Made by a program: the position numbers and the translations under genes | Assembly: GCA_030490835.1 (NCBI GenBank) | Contig: CM059975.1 | Coordinates: 31,838,133 to 31,902,132 of the forward strand | Length of the DNA stretch: 64,000 nt | Origin: Annona cherimola | Taxonomy: Eukaryota > Streptophyta > Magnoliopsida > Magnoliales > Annonaceae | Direction: 5' to 3' | Notes under the pieces: generated by a model | What the model saw: only the letters and a program-made list of their open reading frames with translations | Told to the model about the DNA's origin: nothing | Database searches by the model: none | In this document: positions 33,143-45,329 of the stretch, piece by piece | Numbering within the stretch: the stretch's first letter is position 1 | How the letters are laid out: each line of letters opens with the position of its first letter

Positions 33143-34634
33143 CAAGCCCATTTTTTTAAATAGCGAAATTAAAAGTAAAGTATTTACATTTGTAGTGATG
33201 ATTTCAAACCCGACGTTTACATTAATGATTTTTAAAACGTTTTATACCTCCGCCGACGTCGTTAATTTTCAGAATATTTTTGTTAATTTTTAATAATATT
33301 TAAATTGAGAATTAGGAAAATCAAGAAGAAACCATACTAATCTATTTAATATTAGGAAGAGTTTAAATTCATTTTAAATTTTACAAAATTCCTACCATTA
33401 TGATGAAGAGTACCACATTTGTATAGATGCCAAATATTTCAAAAATTCTTAGCATATAAGCAAGTTTGAACTCGTTAGCGTCCATAAAAATATTTTACTT
33501 TTTGAGTGGCATAAATGTGAATAATCCTGTTTTTAGTTGGTTGTCATTGTAAATACATGAGTCATATTGCCACCCGATTCATATAACCTGTAAAATAAAC
33601 AATCCTAATTTAATGATTGGCCAGCGGCTTGTTTTTTTACACTTACATTAAATGAGATTAAAATGATTTAATTTTCGAAAAATTTTCAAATATACTTATA
33701 AATTTTAACCATAATTTATATTTTGAATAATTCCTCTCTCACCCCTGAGTTTTGTTTTCCAAAATTCCTCTTTAGTATCCGTTAAGTGTAACAAGTCATG
33801 AATCATGAATTTTTTCTGAAAGTCCTTTTTACGATTCATTATGTGAAGTGAATAATATTTTTATTTGAAAACATCAGTCTTCCTCACTTTCACGTGGATA
33901 TCTAAAGAATTATGGTTAAAAATTTGTAGTTATAATTGATCATTTTCCTTTAATTTTTAATTGTAACTTTTTTTTTGAGCTACTATTAAATGAAACCCAC
34001 GCTCTTTACGCACGCCTTTGTTTTCGAATAAAAATATTTTTTAAAGATCCACTCACGTATAACATCCCATCCATGAGTATTTGCTCATGATGCGAAAAAT
34101 ATATTAAAAACTATTCTAGACTATATATTTATTTTTAAATTTCGATAGTTGTATATTAGTTTCGTATTTGGATGCACTAAATATACAATTAAAAAGATAT
34201 GAAATATGAGGCACTAAAGATAAGAAATGATTCAAACTAAAAATTAAATTAAAAAAGCAGAGGGTACATGGCCACGAGTCGCATTTTTCTTATAAGTATT
34301 ATTTCTTTTATGTAAATTTCTTTAAACAGTAAGCTCATTTAACAATATAGGGATATTCAGGAGGCCTAAAACGTGCAGTGAACTGACGGTGGAACACAGG
34401 AACAGAGCCTTTATGGCGGGGGAGAAAGCGAAACAGAGCTTTCAGCAAAGCAAACATCTGTGCGCTTTTGCAATACTTTTCAAAAGCGGAAAAATGCTTT
34501 AAATTTTATGTAATAATATTACTGCGACCAAACAAATCCTAATTCATCTAAAAATTATAATTTAAAAAAAAGTAAGCAGCCGTTAGCGGAACTTATTACA
34601 CATTTCCAATTATCAATTGTTTTGCATTTTAAAA
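33143..34634. other. AT-rich spacer downstream of the synthase gene
   Basis: About 1.5 kb of A/T-rich DNA between the hAT element and the 3' end of the synthase subunit gene. No repeat family of the window and no coding frame was recognised. On the minus strand its right part should hold the 3' untranslated region and polyadenylation signals of that gene. A/T-rich words such as AATAAT and TAATAA occur near 34507-34560, but I cannot choose among them. Confidence 0.45.
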
Positions 34635-35540
34635 TTACAAGGAGCCCAAGGACTTATGAACAAGGTCAGACATCTCACTCACACTTCCCTCCTCAAACCC
34701 CTGCAGTTCCCGGAGCGCGAGCGGCGCCACCTCCCTTGCCGCCCCCAATGCTCCCCTCACCCCCTTCCCTGCGCCATGCAACAGCCCGTAAATCGTCCCC
34801 ACATGAAGCCCGAATCTCCTCAGCCTCTCAATCTGCTCCTCGCTGGCCCCGCCCAAGAGGGCCCCACAAGCTGCCCCGCATGCATACAGCGCTCCTTCCT
34901 TCTTCATGCACACCTCCTTCACCTTCTCCAAGCGATCGCCCCCGCCTTTCGCCAACTTCACGTGCTCGTGCTGCCCTTCCACCACTCCTCGCGCGCCGCC
35001 GGCACGTGACACTTCCAGGATCACCCGCAGAATTCTCTCCGACTCCTCGGTCCCGCCGCCGGCCGACCGTGCCAGCATCTCGAAGCCCAGCGGCGAGATG
35101 GAGTCCCCCGTCAGAAGCTCAATGTTGGCGCCGAATGCAGGCGGCGTCTCCCTCTCGAGCAGGTTCGGCAGGTGCTCGTGCGTGTAGGCGGCCGCGCTCA
35201 GGAGGTTGATGGCGCTGGCCGCCGCCACCACGGCTTCCGTCCGGGATCCGCCTACCAGCTCGCACGCAGCGATGCAGAGCGCCGGCGCCATGGTCTCCGG
35301 CGCGGCGAACACGAGGTCGTGCATTGGCTCGTGGACCACCAGCGGCTCGCGCTTGATGAGGGTGCGCCGGAGATAGGCCATGATGTCGGCGTTGATGGAG
35401 GCCCAGACAGAGGGCTGGGCGGAAACTGGGGCCGTCATCCTCGCGGAGCATGGCGGCAGAGATGGGCGGCGGAGATTTTTGGTGGTTGAAGAGGGGAGTG
35501 CTTTGGTGACGGTGAATTTTTTGAGGGAAAGGGCAGCCAT
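34635..35540 (-). CDS. Geranyl(geranyl) diphosphate synthase small subunit
   Basis: Non-catalytic partner that binds a plastid geranylgeranyl diphosphate synthase and shifts its product toward geranyl diphosphate, the precursor of monoterpenes. The start is the ATG at 35540 (CCCATGGCT context); further upstream the frame has only a TTG at 35597. The 301-aa product fits the family. Residues 1 to about 40 (MAALSLKKFTVTK..., rich in Ser, Lys, Arg and Pro) look like a plastid transit peptide. Two CxxxC motifs, CIAAC (89-93) and CGAAC (221-225), are the contact motifs of these subunits. The catalytic DDx(2-4)D motifs are absent: the first site reads YTHEHLPNL, and ELLTGDSISPLGFEMLARS follows. The HEHLP form favours type I over type II. 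The linker after HEHLP is shorter than I recall for other members. No intron, no in-frame stop, GC-rich codons. This is the only intact gene of the window; enzymatic inactivity is inferred from the lost motifs. Confidence 0.88.
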   Translation of the reverse strand: MAALSLKKFTVTKALPSSTTKNLRRPSLPPCSARMTAPVSAQPSVWASINADIMAYLRRTLIKREPLVVHEPMHDLVFAAPETMAPALCIAACELVGGSRTEAVVAAASAINLLSAAAYTHEHLPNLLERETPPAFGANIELLTGDSISPLGFEMLARSAGGGTEESERILRVILEVSRAGGARGVVEGQHEHVKLAKGGGDRLEKVKEVCMKKEGALYACGAACGALLGGASEEQIERLRRFGLHVGTIYGLLHGAGKGVRGALGAAREVAPLALRELQGFEEGSVSEMSDLVHKSLGSL

Positions 35541-35637
35541 GGGGAGCTGCAGAGGAGGAGAGATTTGGGAGGCAGAAAGTATATATGCTGTACGCAAAGC
35601 CTTCGTTGTTTTGTGAGTTGGAAGTTTGGCATGGGAG

Positions 35638-35645
35638 TATAAATA
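35638..35645 (-). promoter_or_regulatory. Probable TATA box of the synthase subunit gene
   Basis: TATTTATA on the minus strand (TATAAATA on the plus strand), 98 bp upstream of the ATG. A start site about 30 bp downstream would give a leader of about 65-70 nt. A second candidate, CATATATAC at about 35579-35587, is only about 40 bp from the ATG and would leave almost no leader. Confidence 0.5.
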
Positions 35646-35699
35646 GGCCCACAGTCGTGGAGGATTCGTTCGCCACCGCTTTCAAGATGTACGGCAAAA

Positions 35700-36290
35700 T
35701 TATATTTGCATATCTATGTGCGATATATATTGATTACAAGACGGAAAGCAAACAAAAAGCAGACTAAGACTACCACCTAAATTTTTTTATTATTATTTTT
35801 TTTTAAAATAAAAAGACTCCCACCTAAATCGCCGAGAACAACCTACAAAAATTGAAAAACAAAGAAAACGGGGAGTGAGAGAGGGGCCGCCCCATGCATC
35901 GTCACATGGGAGCACATTCCTGCATTGCATGGCTAACTGAGCGGAGCAAGATCATGGGCTAACCTATTTTCCTATCTCAAAATATTGGTAAACTTTACCT
36001 GTAAAAAAACTGCCGCATGAAACATTGATCTCCTGAAAGAGGAACATGAATCAGCTTCAAAAGCCAACGACATATTACACGTGATTAATTTATTAGGTAC
36101 GAATGCATTTTGCTCCTTTGAAATAGTTTTATAAAGACACATCTTCAACCTAAAACCTTGGAGACAATTTTGTATACCAAATTGCAAAGGCTTATTGAGC
36201 AAAATCATTTAGTCTTATAGCTTCTTTCTTCTTTACTATGAACACTATAAATGTTTGGTTCTTCTCCTTTAATAACTATGCTTGATGCTC
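35700..36290. other. Upstream region of the synthase subunit gene
   Basis: This should include distal promoter sequence for the gene on the minus strand. I see no further repeat or reading frame. A short T/A run lies at 35780-35812, and a GC-richer patch (GGGGCCGCCCCATGCAT) at 35884-35900. Confidence 0.4.
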
Positions 36291-36700
36291 CTTCGCTTGT
36301 GTTTCCGACCATTCCTTGCAGGCTTCAAAAATTTCATCTCCCACCACTTTTATTTTTTTCAGAAAAACCCCCGCAGACATTCCATGAGGACCTAGGACTT
36401 TCATTGGATCCATGTCTTTAACTGCTTTTCATATTTCCACCTTTGTAATGTTGTCTGTTAAAATTCGATTGTCTTGGTCAAAAATCTTCCTCTCACCAAG
36501 GGGTGTTTGTTTACATAAAAACTTTTCAATTTAGTACTTTCAACTCTTTATATATCGCACCATTTTATAAAATTTCTTCTTCTTCTTGATGCAACATGAT
36601 GAAAATAGTTTTATTTTGATTCCCATTTTGAAGCCAAATTACATTTGTTCTTTGGTTCCAAACTATTTATTCATCATTTTTTTTGAAGTAGTAGTAGTAG
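36290..36700 (-). pseudogene. Relic of a LINE ORF2 (RT linker region)
   Basis: The minus strand near 36440-36300 reads, with a stop, KAVKDMDP-KVLGPHGMSAG. This matches the segment KAVKEMGPTKAPGPDGMSAG of LINE copy 2 ORF2. Just upstream (about 36680-36590) is WNQRTNVIWLQNGNQNK, a decayed form of the SHWLMEGDKNTKFFHR region. Order and strand are right for a short, old L1 fragment. Nothing of the endonuclease or of the catalytic RT motif is left. Confidence 0.7.
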
Positions 36701-39100
36701 ATTTCCTCAAAGAGAGTTGATGATGTATTCTTTTATAATAATATAAATAATGCTAAATACAATGGATAAAGTAGATTTTCTATTACTCATCAAGATTTGA
36801 ATGTGAAGTGGGTTACATAGAAAAACAGTTTCATAGGAGTGGGATCGTATGTATGTATATATTCGGGCTTCGCTTCTATGTTTACATACAATTGGTCCTA
36901 TGTAATCCCTTTAATTTTTATATTGTTGATGATTGATGCAAAATTCAATTCATTCATTATATTTAATATTACTTATTTAGCAAGAAGACTAAGTTTCATC
37001 TAAATCAAGTATGTAAATGAGCCATATTTGCTCAAAAATATATATATTCATGTATAAATTATGAAGAAAGTTTAGAACCATTCACATATATATTAAAATG
37101 TAATAACACTTTGTAGAATCATTTATTCACATAGTAGTGCTATTTTAGATGGTTGACATATTGGAAACACTACTTTAGAATTGATATTTTATCATTAAAC
37201 TATTTTATTATGTTAAGTTTAGATATTTATAGACGAGACTCGTATATAGCAATGCTAGACAAATGAAAAGGTTTCCATGATAATATAAATAATGCTAAAT
37301 ATAATAGATGAAGTGAATTTTTTATCAATGATCTAGATGTTAAAATCGAAGAGGATTACATAGAAAAAGAGTTTCGTAGAAGCGGAACCATGTAACCCTT
37401 TTAATTTCTTGATTTAATCATTTATGAAAAATCTAATTCATTCATTGTATTCAATATTATTTGTTTATTTAGTAGACTACATTCTATGTTTATGAGCAAT
37501 ATTTGTTGAAAAATATATTTCGTATGTAAATTATAAGAAACGCTTAAATCCATTTACATATGAATTAAAATGTAATAATACTTTATAAAATCATTTACTC
37601 ATATAGAAATGATATTTTAGATGATTTAGATGTTGAAAATATAATTTTAAAATTGTATTTAATATTAAACTATTTTATTACGTTGATTTTCAATGGGGCC
37701 CATGCATAGTGATGCACAATGATGTTAAACACAATAGATGAAATGAATTTTCATCAATCATTAAGATATTAAAAATAGAGGGGTTATATAGAAAAGATGT
37801 TTAATAAAAGCAGAACCGATATAAATATATAACCATTCAGGTGTAGACGGACTGCATTATAATTATTATGTAATCTGCTGCAAAATAGGCCCTGCATATA
37901 CTAGAATACTATAATACTTTATAAATTATTTATCCATAAAAAACATATATTAGATGTTTTGGACATTGAAAAAATAACTTTAAAATTATTATTTACCAAT
38001 TATTTTATTATGCTAATTTTGAACCATTTTTAGATGGGGCTTATGCACATGTCTAATTTAGATAAAAATTGGCACATTAACAAAGTGAATAATTCTAAAT
38101 ATAATGTTAGGGATAAATTTTCATTCATGATTAGGTGGGCCCCACAGTGCATGAACTTTATAGTGCATTCCGAATGCACTCAAATATTTGTCATATATGT
38201 GTAATTAAGTTACATAAAAGCGGAATCATATAACCTGCTTAATTTTTAAAATTTTTATTGTTGATGAAAAATCTAATCTATTCATTGTATTTAACATAAT
38301 CGATTTATCTAGGAGACCATGTTTCATCCCTATCAAGTATGTTTATGGGCCACATTTGTTGAAAAATATATACTCGTATGTAAATTATGAAAAATGCTTA
38401 AATTTATTTATACATGTATTAGAATGTAATAATATTTTATAAAATTATTTTTCCATGTAGAAAAATTATTTTAGATTTTGAAAATACAACTTTAAAATAT
38501 ATTTAACATTAAACAATTTTATTAGCTTGATTCTCAAAGGGGTAGCTTTAAAACATTTTACTATGTCCCGTTTATGTGAAACCCTTTTCTATACAACCCT
38601 TTTCATTTTTAATATCATGATGGCTGATAAAAAATTCACTCCTCTATTATATTTGGCATCATTTATAGTATCTTTGAAATATTTTTATTTGTCTAATATT
38701 ATTGTGCATGGGCTCCATTAAAAATCGATGTAATAAAATAATTTAATATTAAATATCAATTTTAAAGTTGTATTTTCAACATCTAAACCATCTAAAATAT
38801 CATTTCTACATGAATAAATAATTCTAAAAAATATTATTACATTTTAATAAATATATAAATGGATCTAAGAGTTGTTCATAATTGATATATGAATATATAT
38901 TTTTCAACAAATGTGGCTCATAAATATACTTGATTGGGATGAAACTAAGTTTTCTAAATAAATGAATGATGTTAAATATAAGGAATAAATTGAATTTTCT
39001 ATCAAGGATCATAATCTTAAAAATTAAAGGGGTTATATGACTCTGTTTTTATATAACCTAGATATATAGAAGTAGAGTCCATATATATATATATATAAAT

Positions 39101-39467
39101 GAATGATTATGTTAACTTGAGCTAAGTAAATACTTTCCTTAGCCCATCTTAAAAAACTCATTTATTATAATTTTTCAAAATTCGAATACGTTTGTTTATC
39201 TAAGTGTGTTTAACATATAAACCAAGTTTTATCATTTTTGTATATGTGTACATATTTTTTCGAGATTTTTAAACATATATGCACATATGTGTTTAAAAAT
39301 CTTAAAAAAATATATACACATATTCAAAAATGGTAAAACTTTGTTTATACGTTAAATATACTTACATAAACAATAATATGAAGAAAAAGGAAAAAAAATA
39401 TTGTAAATAGATTTTTTGAGGTGGGTTAAATAAGACATTTGTTTAGTTCAGACTAACGGAATTATTC
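39101..39467. mobile_element. Foldback element related to 24521
   Basis: Lies within the family B array. Left end GAATGATTATGTTAACTTGA, complement of the right end GAATAATTCCGTTAGTCTGA. The arms continue with CTAAGTAAATACTTTCCTTA and the core AACCAAGTTTTATCATTTTT, the arrangement seen at 24521-24919. It interrupts a family B repeat. Confidence 0.6.
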
Positions 39468-39821
39468 CTCTTATATACATGGGTCAAATTTGTTGAAAAA
39501 TATATATTCATGTGTAAATTATGAAAAACGCTTAGATTCATTTATGTATGTATTAGAATATAACAATATTTTATAAAATCATTTATCCATGTAGAAATAA
39601 TATTTTAAATGGTTTAAATATTGAAAATACAATTTTAAAATTGATAATTAGCATTAAAATATTTTATTATGTTGATTTTAATGGAGCCCGTGTTCAATGA
39701 TATTAGACAAATAATTTTTTTTTAAAATACTATAAATAATGTTAAATATAATAAAAGAAGTGCATTTTCATCAATCATCAAGATATTGAAAATGGAAAAT
39801 GTTACATAGAAGTCGGACTAA

Positions 39822-39848
39822 TACACACACACACACACACACACACAC
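39822..39848. repeat. (AC)n microsatellite
   Basis: About 13 uninterrupted AC dinucleotides within the family B array. Simple repeat only. Confidence 0.95.
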
Positions 39849-40496
39849 TTCATCCATTGTATTAAAAATGAAGGGGATTACATAGAAATGAGGTTTCATA
39901 AAATCTACTACATCTATTGTATTTAGCATCATCTATATTATCATGAATACTTTTTCATATGTCCAGTACACTGCATATGCGTTGGCGGTTCACACGTGGG
40001 ATAAGTATGAGATGGGATGAGATGTCGCATTTCCAAATACACCTTTAGCCCATCCCAATACACATTTAGTCATTCCTAATACATCTTTACCCATTTCCAA
40101 TATATTTTCATCCTAAATTTTGATCCCCTTCTCATTACTCATAATGTGAAAAATTAATGTAATAAAATGATTTAATGCTAAAATATCCATTCTAAAGTAG
40201 TACTTATAACAACTAAACCGTTTAAAATACCAACTACATGTGGAAGTATTATTACATTATAATACATGCGTAAATAGATCTAAGTATTTTTTATAATTTA
40301 CACATAAATATATATATTTTTGAGCAAATGTGACTCATGCACATACTTGATTTAGATGAAACTTGGTCTCTTAACTAGATAAATGATATTAATTACAGAA
40401 AATAAATTAGATTTTTCATCAAGGATTAAAATTCTAAAATTTGAAGGAATTATAGGTCTTCGCTTCTAAATAACTTGGTTATATATAAGCGGTAGG

Positions 40497-40875
40497 AAAA
40501 TGATTCTATGCACCTAATGTACTTAGCTTCGGTGCATTTAGGTAAAAATACTCATTTTTTGAATTTTTTTACGCAATTGTTAATCTAAGTGTATTTAAAA
40601 TGTATACCAATTTTTATAATGTTTGGAGATATAAAGATTTTTTTGGATTTTTAAAATCAGTGGTATATTAGTAATTTTAAATTACTGAAATTCCACCGAT
40701 TTTTAAAAATTTAAAAGAAATATCTACAAATGCCCAAAAAGGTAAAAATTGATATACATGTTAAATATACTTAGATTAACAGTTGTATGATTTTTTTAAA
40801 AAAGTAAAAAATGGGTAAAATGCACCTAGGTGTACCGAGACTAAGTGCACTTGTGTGCATTTAAGCGTTCCCTGA
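40497..40875. mobile_element. Foldback element with TGCACCTA-type arms
   Basis: Left arm TATGCACCTAATGTACTTAG, then CAATTGTTAATCTAAGTGTA and the core ACCAATTTTTATAATGTTTG; the right arm carries the complements and ends GTGCACTTGTGTGCATTTAA. It closely parallels 4783-5150. The inner arms meet near 40685 (TAATTTTAAATTA). No reliable target duplication. Confidence 0.65.
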
Positions 40876-41419
40876 AGTTGTATATATATATCAATCTTGT
40901 TTTTGTGAAACTCATTTTTCTATGTAACCTCCTTCATTTTTAAATCTTGACATGTGATGGAAAATCCATTCTATCTATTGTATTTAACAAAGTTTATAGT
41001 ATCTTTTAAATCTTTTTATTTATCAAATATCATTATGCATAGCCTCATTGAAAATCAACATAATAAAGTGGTTTAACGTTAAATATCAATTTTAAAATAA
41101 TATTTTCAACATTTAAACTGTCTAAAATATCATTTCTATGTAGATAAATGATTCTATAAAGTATTATTATATTCTAATACATGTGTAAATGGATCTAAGG
41201 GTCATTTATAATTTCCACATGAATATATATTTTTCAACAAATTTGGCCCATAAACATACTTGATTGGGATGAAACTTAGTCTCCTAGGTAAATAAATAAT
41301 TTTAAATATAATAGATGGATTAGATTTTTCATCATGAATCAAAATCTTAAAAATTAAGGAGGTTACATGACTCTACTTCTAAACTACATAAAAGTAGATC
41401 CATATATATATATAGGAAA

Positions 41420-41790
41420 ATAATTACAGTGCATTTGGACTACACCATAATTACAGTGCAATTTATGCACCGGGGGGGCTATTTGATCATGAATGATAAA
41501 TCTACTCCGCCCATTGAATAATTCCATTGTATTTAGAATTATTCATTTTATTAGCAAACCAATTTTCATCAAAATCCAACATGTGTTTGTGTCCCATTTT
41601 AAAATAATACAAAATCAATATAATAAAATAGTTCAAAATAAATGTTAAGTTTAAAGTGATATTTTCAACATGTAAGCCGTCTAAAGTATGATTTTTATAT
41701 GAATAAATGAGTGTATAAAGTTTCATTATATTCTAATATGTGTGAGACTCATTTTACAGTGGGCTGTATAAAATAGGTTCTCATATATAT
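41420..41790. mobile_element. Family A foldback, diverged copy
   Basis: Bounded by TA-rich runs (TATATATATATAG before, TCATATATATAG after). It carries the family A words CTACTCCGCCCATTG, TTGTATTTAGAATTATTCAT, TTTCATCAAAATCCAACATG and AATATAATAAAATAGTTCAA. The ends (ATTACAGTGCA...) differ from those of 44205. Confidence 0.5.
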
Positions 41791-41945
41791 AGTTAAGTGT
41801 AGCGCCTTCGCACTCAAAGCTGAAGTCTCCATCTTTGCCATCTCCCCCGAACGTGCAGTTGTTGTTGCCATTGCTTGACACCGATTTTTCCACATTGATT
41901 TCCCTTCCAGACATTGCCGCCGACATCAGTGTAGGCTTTCAACGC
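41770..41945 (-). other. Short GC-richer segment, possible gene scrap
   Basis: Next to the family A copy is a short mixed-composition frame on the minus strand (MSAAMSGREINVEKSVSS..., about 40 residues before it runs into repeat sequence). I do not recognise the protein. It may be a captured fragment like the loop at 59690-59955, or chance. Confidence 0.3.
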
Positions 41946-41949
41946 CTAG

Positions 41950-44180
41950 GTCTTTTTCTCCTTGAACAATACTGTTGTAAGGAACCTCTCCTGCAACAAT
42001 GACTTCTAGAAAATTTTAACTTCTAATATTTAGCAATATGACCGAGAGCCTGCAATGCCATGTTGAAAACATGTACTCCTATGGAATATTAATAGCAGAT
42101 AGAAGAATCATATGTGACATGTTAACCAACATTAACGGAGCAATGAATCAGGAAACTAGTTGCCTATAATGAAAAATGATTTTTATCATATTTTTCCATG
42201 TTAAGATTCCTGAGATTTGTACTATTGTTAAGCGCATTTATTTTTGATTTTTCAAACTCATGAATTGGTTAAGCTAATTTTGTCCGAAAGCACTACACTA
42301 TTTTATTTCAAGATTGCTGCTATGTATGATAAGGATAAGATACTGAAAACCATTAAAACCAATTTGGTCTAAAAGCAAGCTAGCTAATCGTTGGAACCGT
42401 TTGTAGTCTAGTTAGTCCAGGCTAGCTGATATAACATTATATCTCTAAAAATGTATGTCAAAGTGTGGCACCCTCTACACCTTACTTCAAGATCGTTTAG
42501 TTAGTAAATTGTGAGCAGGATTGTAGCTTTGTTCACGCGGCGGGATTTTTAATTCAATCTCATTTTAATTTACAAGCAATCATTTATTGGTAATTAAAAT
42601 CACATAATATTTACAAATTATTAAAATTCATTTACACCATCAATCTTTGTAACCTAATAATACTGTATGCTCACAAAGTCTCCATTTATCAAAGTATATG
42701 AGAACAATACAACCTTAAGAGTCTCTAAATTGAGACATTTTTTTAAACCTTGTTGTATCTGTCTATGGTTGGAAAAAAAATGTGAGTATTAGACTCAGTA
42801 AGCAAGTATCTTCATTTAAGTAAACATTTTCATTCCAAAATTTGGCATTTAATAAATAATGCATATGCAAATGCACATTTCATATTCATGTCTTAAACCT
42901 TCATTAGATGATAAGCTAGCTAGGCGACCATCAATTCGTCTACCTCTTATTTTATGGAGGGTGTCGGCGGCCTTTGGACCTATATTAGCGACTCGGTCAC
43001 ATTAGAGGGGGATTTTAGTCCGCTTACATCTTTAGAATAGACCTGTACCTTTGTGCGCCATGTATCATATACATGCTAGCATAACTTCAAGAAATAATCA
43101 CATTCATTATTTTGCTCTCTTTTCAAAAAAATAACATAATCATTTATAAAACAGATTAATAAATACATTTTTCAAACCGCATTATGGGGATGACCATGCT
43201 TAAATAATATTGAAAAATGCCAACAAGAAATGAATTGCAAGTCATTCAATCATTTTGAAAATAAATTATTTCAACGCGTTACTTGCTTACCTCAGAATGT
43301 CAATTTGTTTCTTTAACTTTTTCTTTTCCTTTTCCTAAACAAGTGAAAAAAGACTAGTTCATATATTTGCATTATTATAATTTTATATTTGCATGCCTAT
43401 TCTTTTTATTAAATCACATATATCATTAACGTGAAATGGTTTCAATCTATATCATATTATTCATACGGGTAATAATGGTGGAAAACAGAAATTTTCACTT
43501 TATATATCCAACCGTTAACTGTTTTGTACTTAATTTTAGTCTACACCTCTCGTCTAACACCTATGTTAAGCATATTAAATTTGTGCAGTCATATAAGGTA
43601 CCAGTTTATAATCTACAGTAAAATAAATTCAAATCAAAGATTCTGAATATAACGTCTATATCCTCTAACAACCTTCTTATTAACACACATATATACATAT
43701 GTGTGTGTATATATATTCTTCCATTTGTTTTAAATTTGTGAGGACGTTAGCAATAATTCTGCTTAATTAAAATTCCCGGTAACTTATAAGCCATGCACCT
43801 CATGAGGAGAAATTTGGTGGGTTGTAAATTTTTTTTTATTATTCTGTAATTAATGTCCACCTTAATACACATATACATATAATCTTCTTTCGATCCTACT
43901 GCAAAATTTAATAAAACGAATAAAAGCATTTAAAGCTAATACATTTGTTTGGACGTTAAGCTTGAAAAGAAAGGATTTCCAGGTATCATCTCATTTGGGA
44001 CGCATATAATATACCAGAAGTAGGAAAATTAAAATGAACAAAAATCCTATTACCTGAACATAGTGAATTTTAGAATTCAAACGGAAGATGAAAATTCCAT
44101 AGGGTGTTTGGACTTCAGTTATGCACCAAAAGAGTAAAATATTTTGTTTGGAGGTTGGGTATCCGACGCTCTCCTCTCTT
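41950..44180. other. 2.2 kb without recognised features
   Basis: A/T-rich on both sides with a slightly less biased middle (42940-43080, GGAGGGTGTCGGCGGCCTTT). No frame resembles a known protein, and none of the repeat families of the window occurs here. Short TA/TG runs lie near 43685-43715. Confidence 0.5.
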
Positions 44181-44204
44181 TATATATATATGTATATATA
44201 TATA

Positions 44205-44581
44205 GAAAATATTCAAGTGCAGCGACGCTGCACCAGAATTCCGGTGCAGCGTCGCTGAAATGGGCCCCACATGATCATGAAATCATGATCTACTCCACCC
44301 ATTGTATTTAGAATAATGTATTCTATAACCATACCAATTTTCATCCCAATCAGATACTTTAAAGTTGTTATTTACATTAAACTATTTTATTACGTTGGAT
44401 TTGTACTATTTTCAGATGGGGCCCATATACATATCTGATTGGGATGAAAATTGGTATGGTAATAGAATACATTATTCTAAATAAAATGGGTGGAGTAGAT
44501 CATGATTTCATGATCATGTGGGCCCCATTTTGGGGCCACTGCACGGCTGTTCCGGTGCAGTGACGCTGCACTGGAACAACT
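44205..44581. mobile_element. Family A foldback element in a TA microsatellite
   Basis: A near-perfect palindrome. The left arm contains GTGCAGCGTCGCTG, ATGATCATGAAATCATGAT, GGTATTCTATAACC-like words and TTTTCATCCCAATCAGATAC; the right arm holds the complements and ends CGCTGCACTGGAACAACTC. The ends carry small hairpins of their own (GTGCAGCGACGCTGCACC). Both flanks are (TA)n runs (44180-44204 and 44582 on), so the exact junction cannot be fixed. It is non-coding. Confidence 0.8.
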
Positions 44582-44622
44582 CTATATATATATGTATATA
44601 TATATGTACATATATATATATG

Positions 44623-45005
44623 TAGGATGCTGTTTTGGTGCAGCATCACTGCACCGGAACAGCGGTGCATTGGCCCCAAAATGGGGCCCACATGATCATG
44701 AAATCATGATTTACTCCACCCATTGTATTTAGAATAATGTATTCTACTATCATACAAATTTTCATCCCAATCAGATACTTTAAAGTTGTTATTTACATCA
44801 AACTATTTTATTACGTTAGATTTGTACCATTTTCAGATGGGGCCCATATACATATCTGATTAGGATGCAAATTGGTATGGTAGTAGAATACATTATTCTA
44901 AATACAATGGGTGGAGTAGATCATGATTTCATGATCATGTGGGCCCCATTTTGGGGCCACTGTACCGCTGTTCCGGTACAGCGTCACTGCACCGGAACAG
45001 CTCTC
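44623..45005. mobile_element. Family A foldback element, second copy
   Basis: Same palindrome as 44205-44581, with ends GGTGCAGCATCACTGCACCG and CAGCGTCACTGCACCGGAAC, between two TA/TG-rich runs. Nearly collinear with the first copy across 380 bp, with few differences. Confidence 0.8.
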
Positions 45006-45011
45006 ATATAC

Positions 45012-45046
<35 letters not shown>

Positions 45047-45328
45047 GGATTATATGCCTGTGCAGCATGCTGCACCGGAATTTCCGGTGCAGCATCGCTG
45101 TAATGGGCCCCACATGATCATGAAATCATGATCTACTCCACCCATTGTATTTAGAATAATGTATTCTATTACCATATCTAATTGGGATGAAAATTGGTAT
45201 GGTAATAGAATATATTATTCTAAATACAATGGGTGGAGTAGATCATGATTTCATGATCATGTGGGGCTCATTTTTGGGCCACTGTACCGCTGTTCCGGTG
45301 CAGTGACGCTGCACCGGAACAGCTCTCA
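45047..45328. mobile_element. Family A foldback element, third copy, centre deleted
   Basis: The arms are as in the first two copies (TGTGCAGCATGCTGCACCGG at the left, TGACGCTGCACCGGAACAGC at the right), but about 100 bp of the centre is missing: TATTACCATATCTAATTGGG joins the arms directly. It is again flanked by TA/TG repeats. Confidence 0.75.
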
Positions 45329-45329
45329 T

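Larger units (their letters stand above)
36720..41400. repeat. Array of diverged family B palindromic repeats
   Basis: The same ordered words recur about every 450-600 bp in both orientations: GAAGCGGAACC at the ends, CATTGTATTTAACATCATTT, AAGTTTCATCCCAATCAAGT, ATGTTTATGGGCCACATTTG, TTTTATAAAATCATTTATCC and AACTATTTTATTATGTTGAT. Inverted copies (ATACTTGATTGGGATGAAAC) lie near 38930, 40345 and 41260. Each unit appears to be an old palindromic element with GTTTCATAGAAGCGG-like ends. Copies have decayed to different degrees and partly overlap, so individual limits are not given. No protein-coding sequence was seen in the array. Confidence 0.65.

Noticed and set aside
34622..35209. Long plus-strand frame of 195 codons, and others at 34617-35009 and 35172-35489
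   Set aside because: They lie antisense to the synthase subunit gene. GC-rich codons of the real gene keep opposite frames open; the proteins are Pro/Arg/Ser-rich without any domain.
35541..35597. Upstream extension of the synthase frame to 35597
   Set aside because: The codon at 35597 is TTG, not ATG. The first ATG is at 35540 in a good context and gives a normal transit peptide.
35119..35697. Minus-strand frame of 192 codons overlapping the synthase gene
   Set aside because: It is a shifted frame of the same gene; the conserved family motifs are in the 34635-35540 frame.
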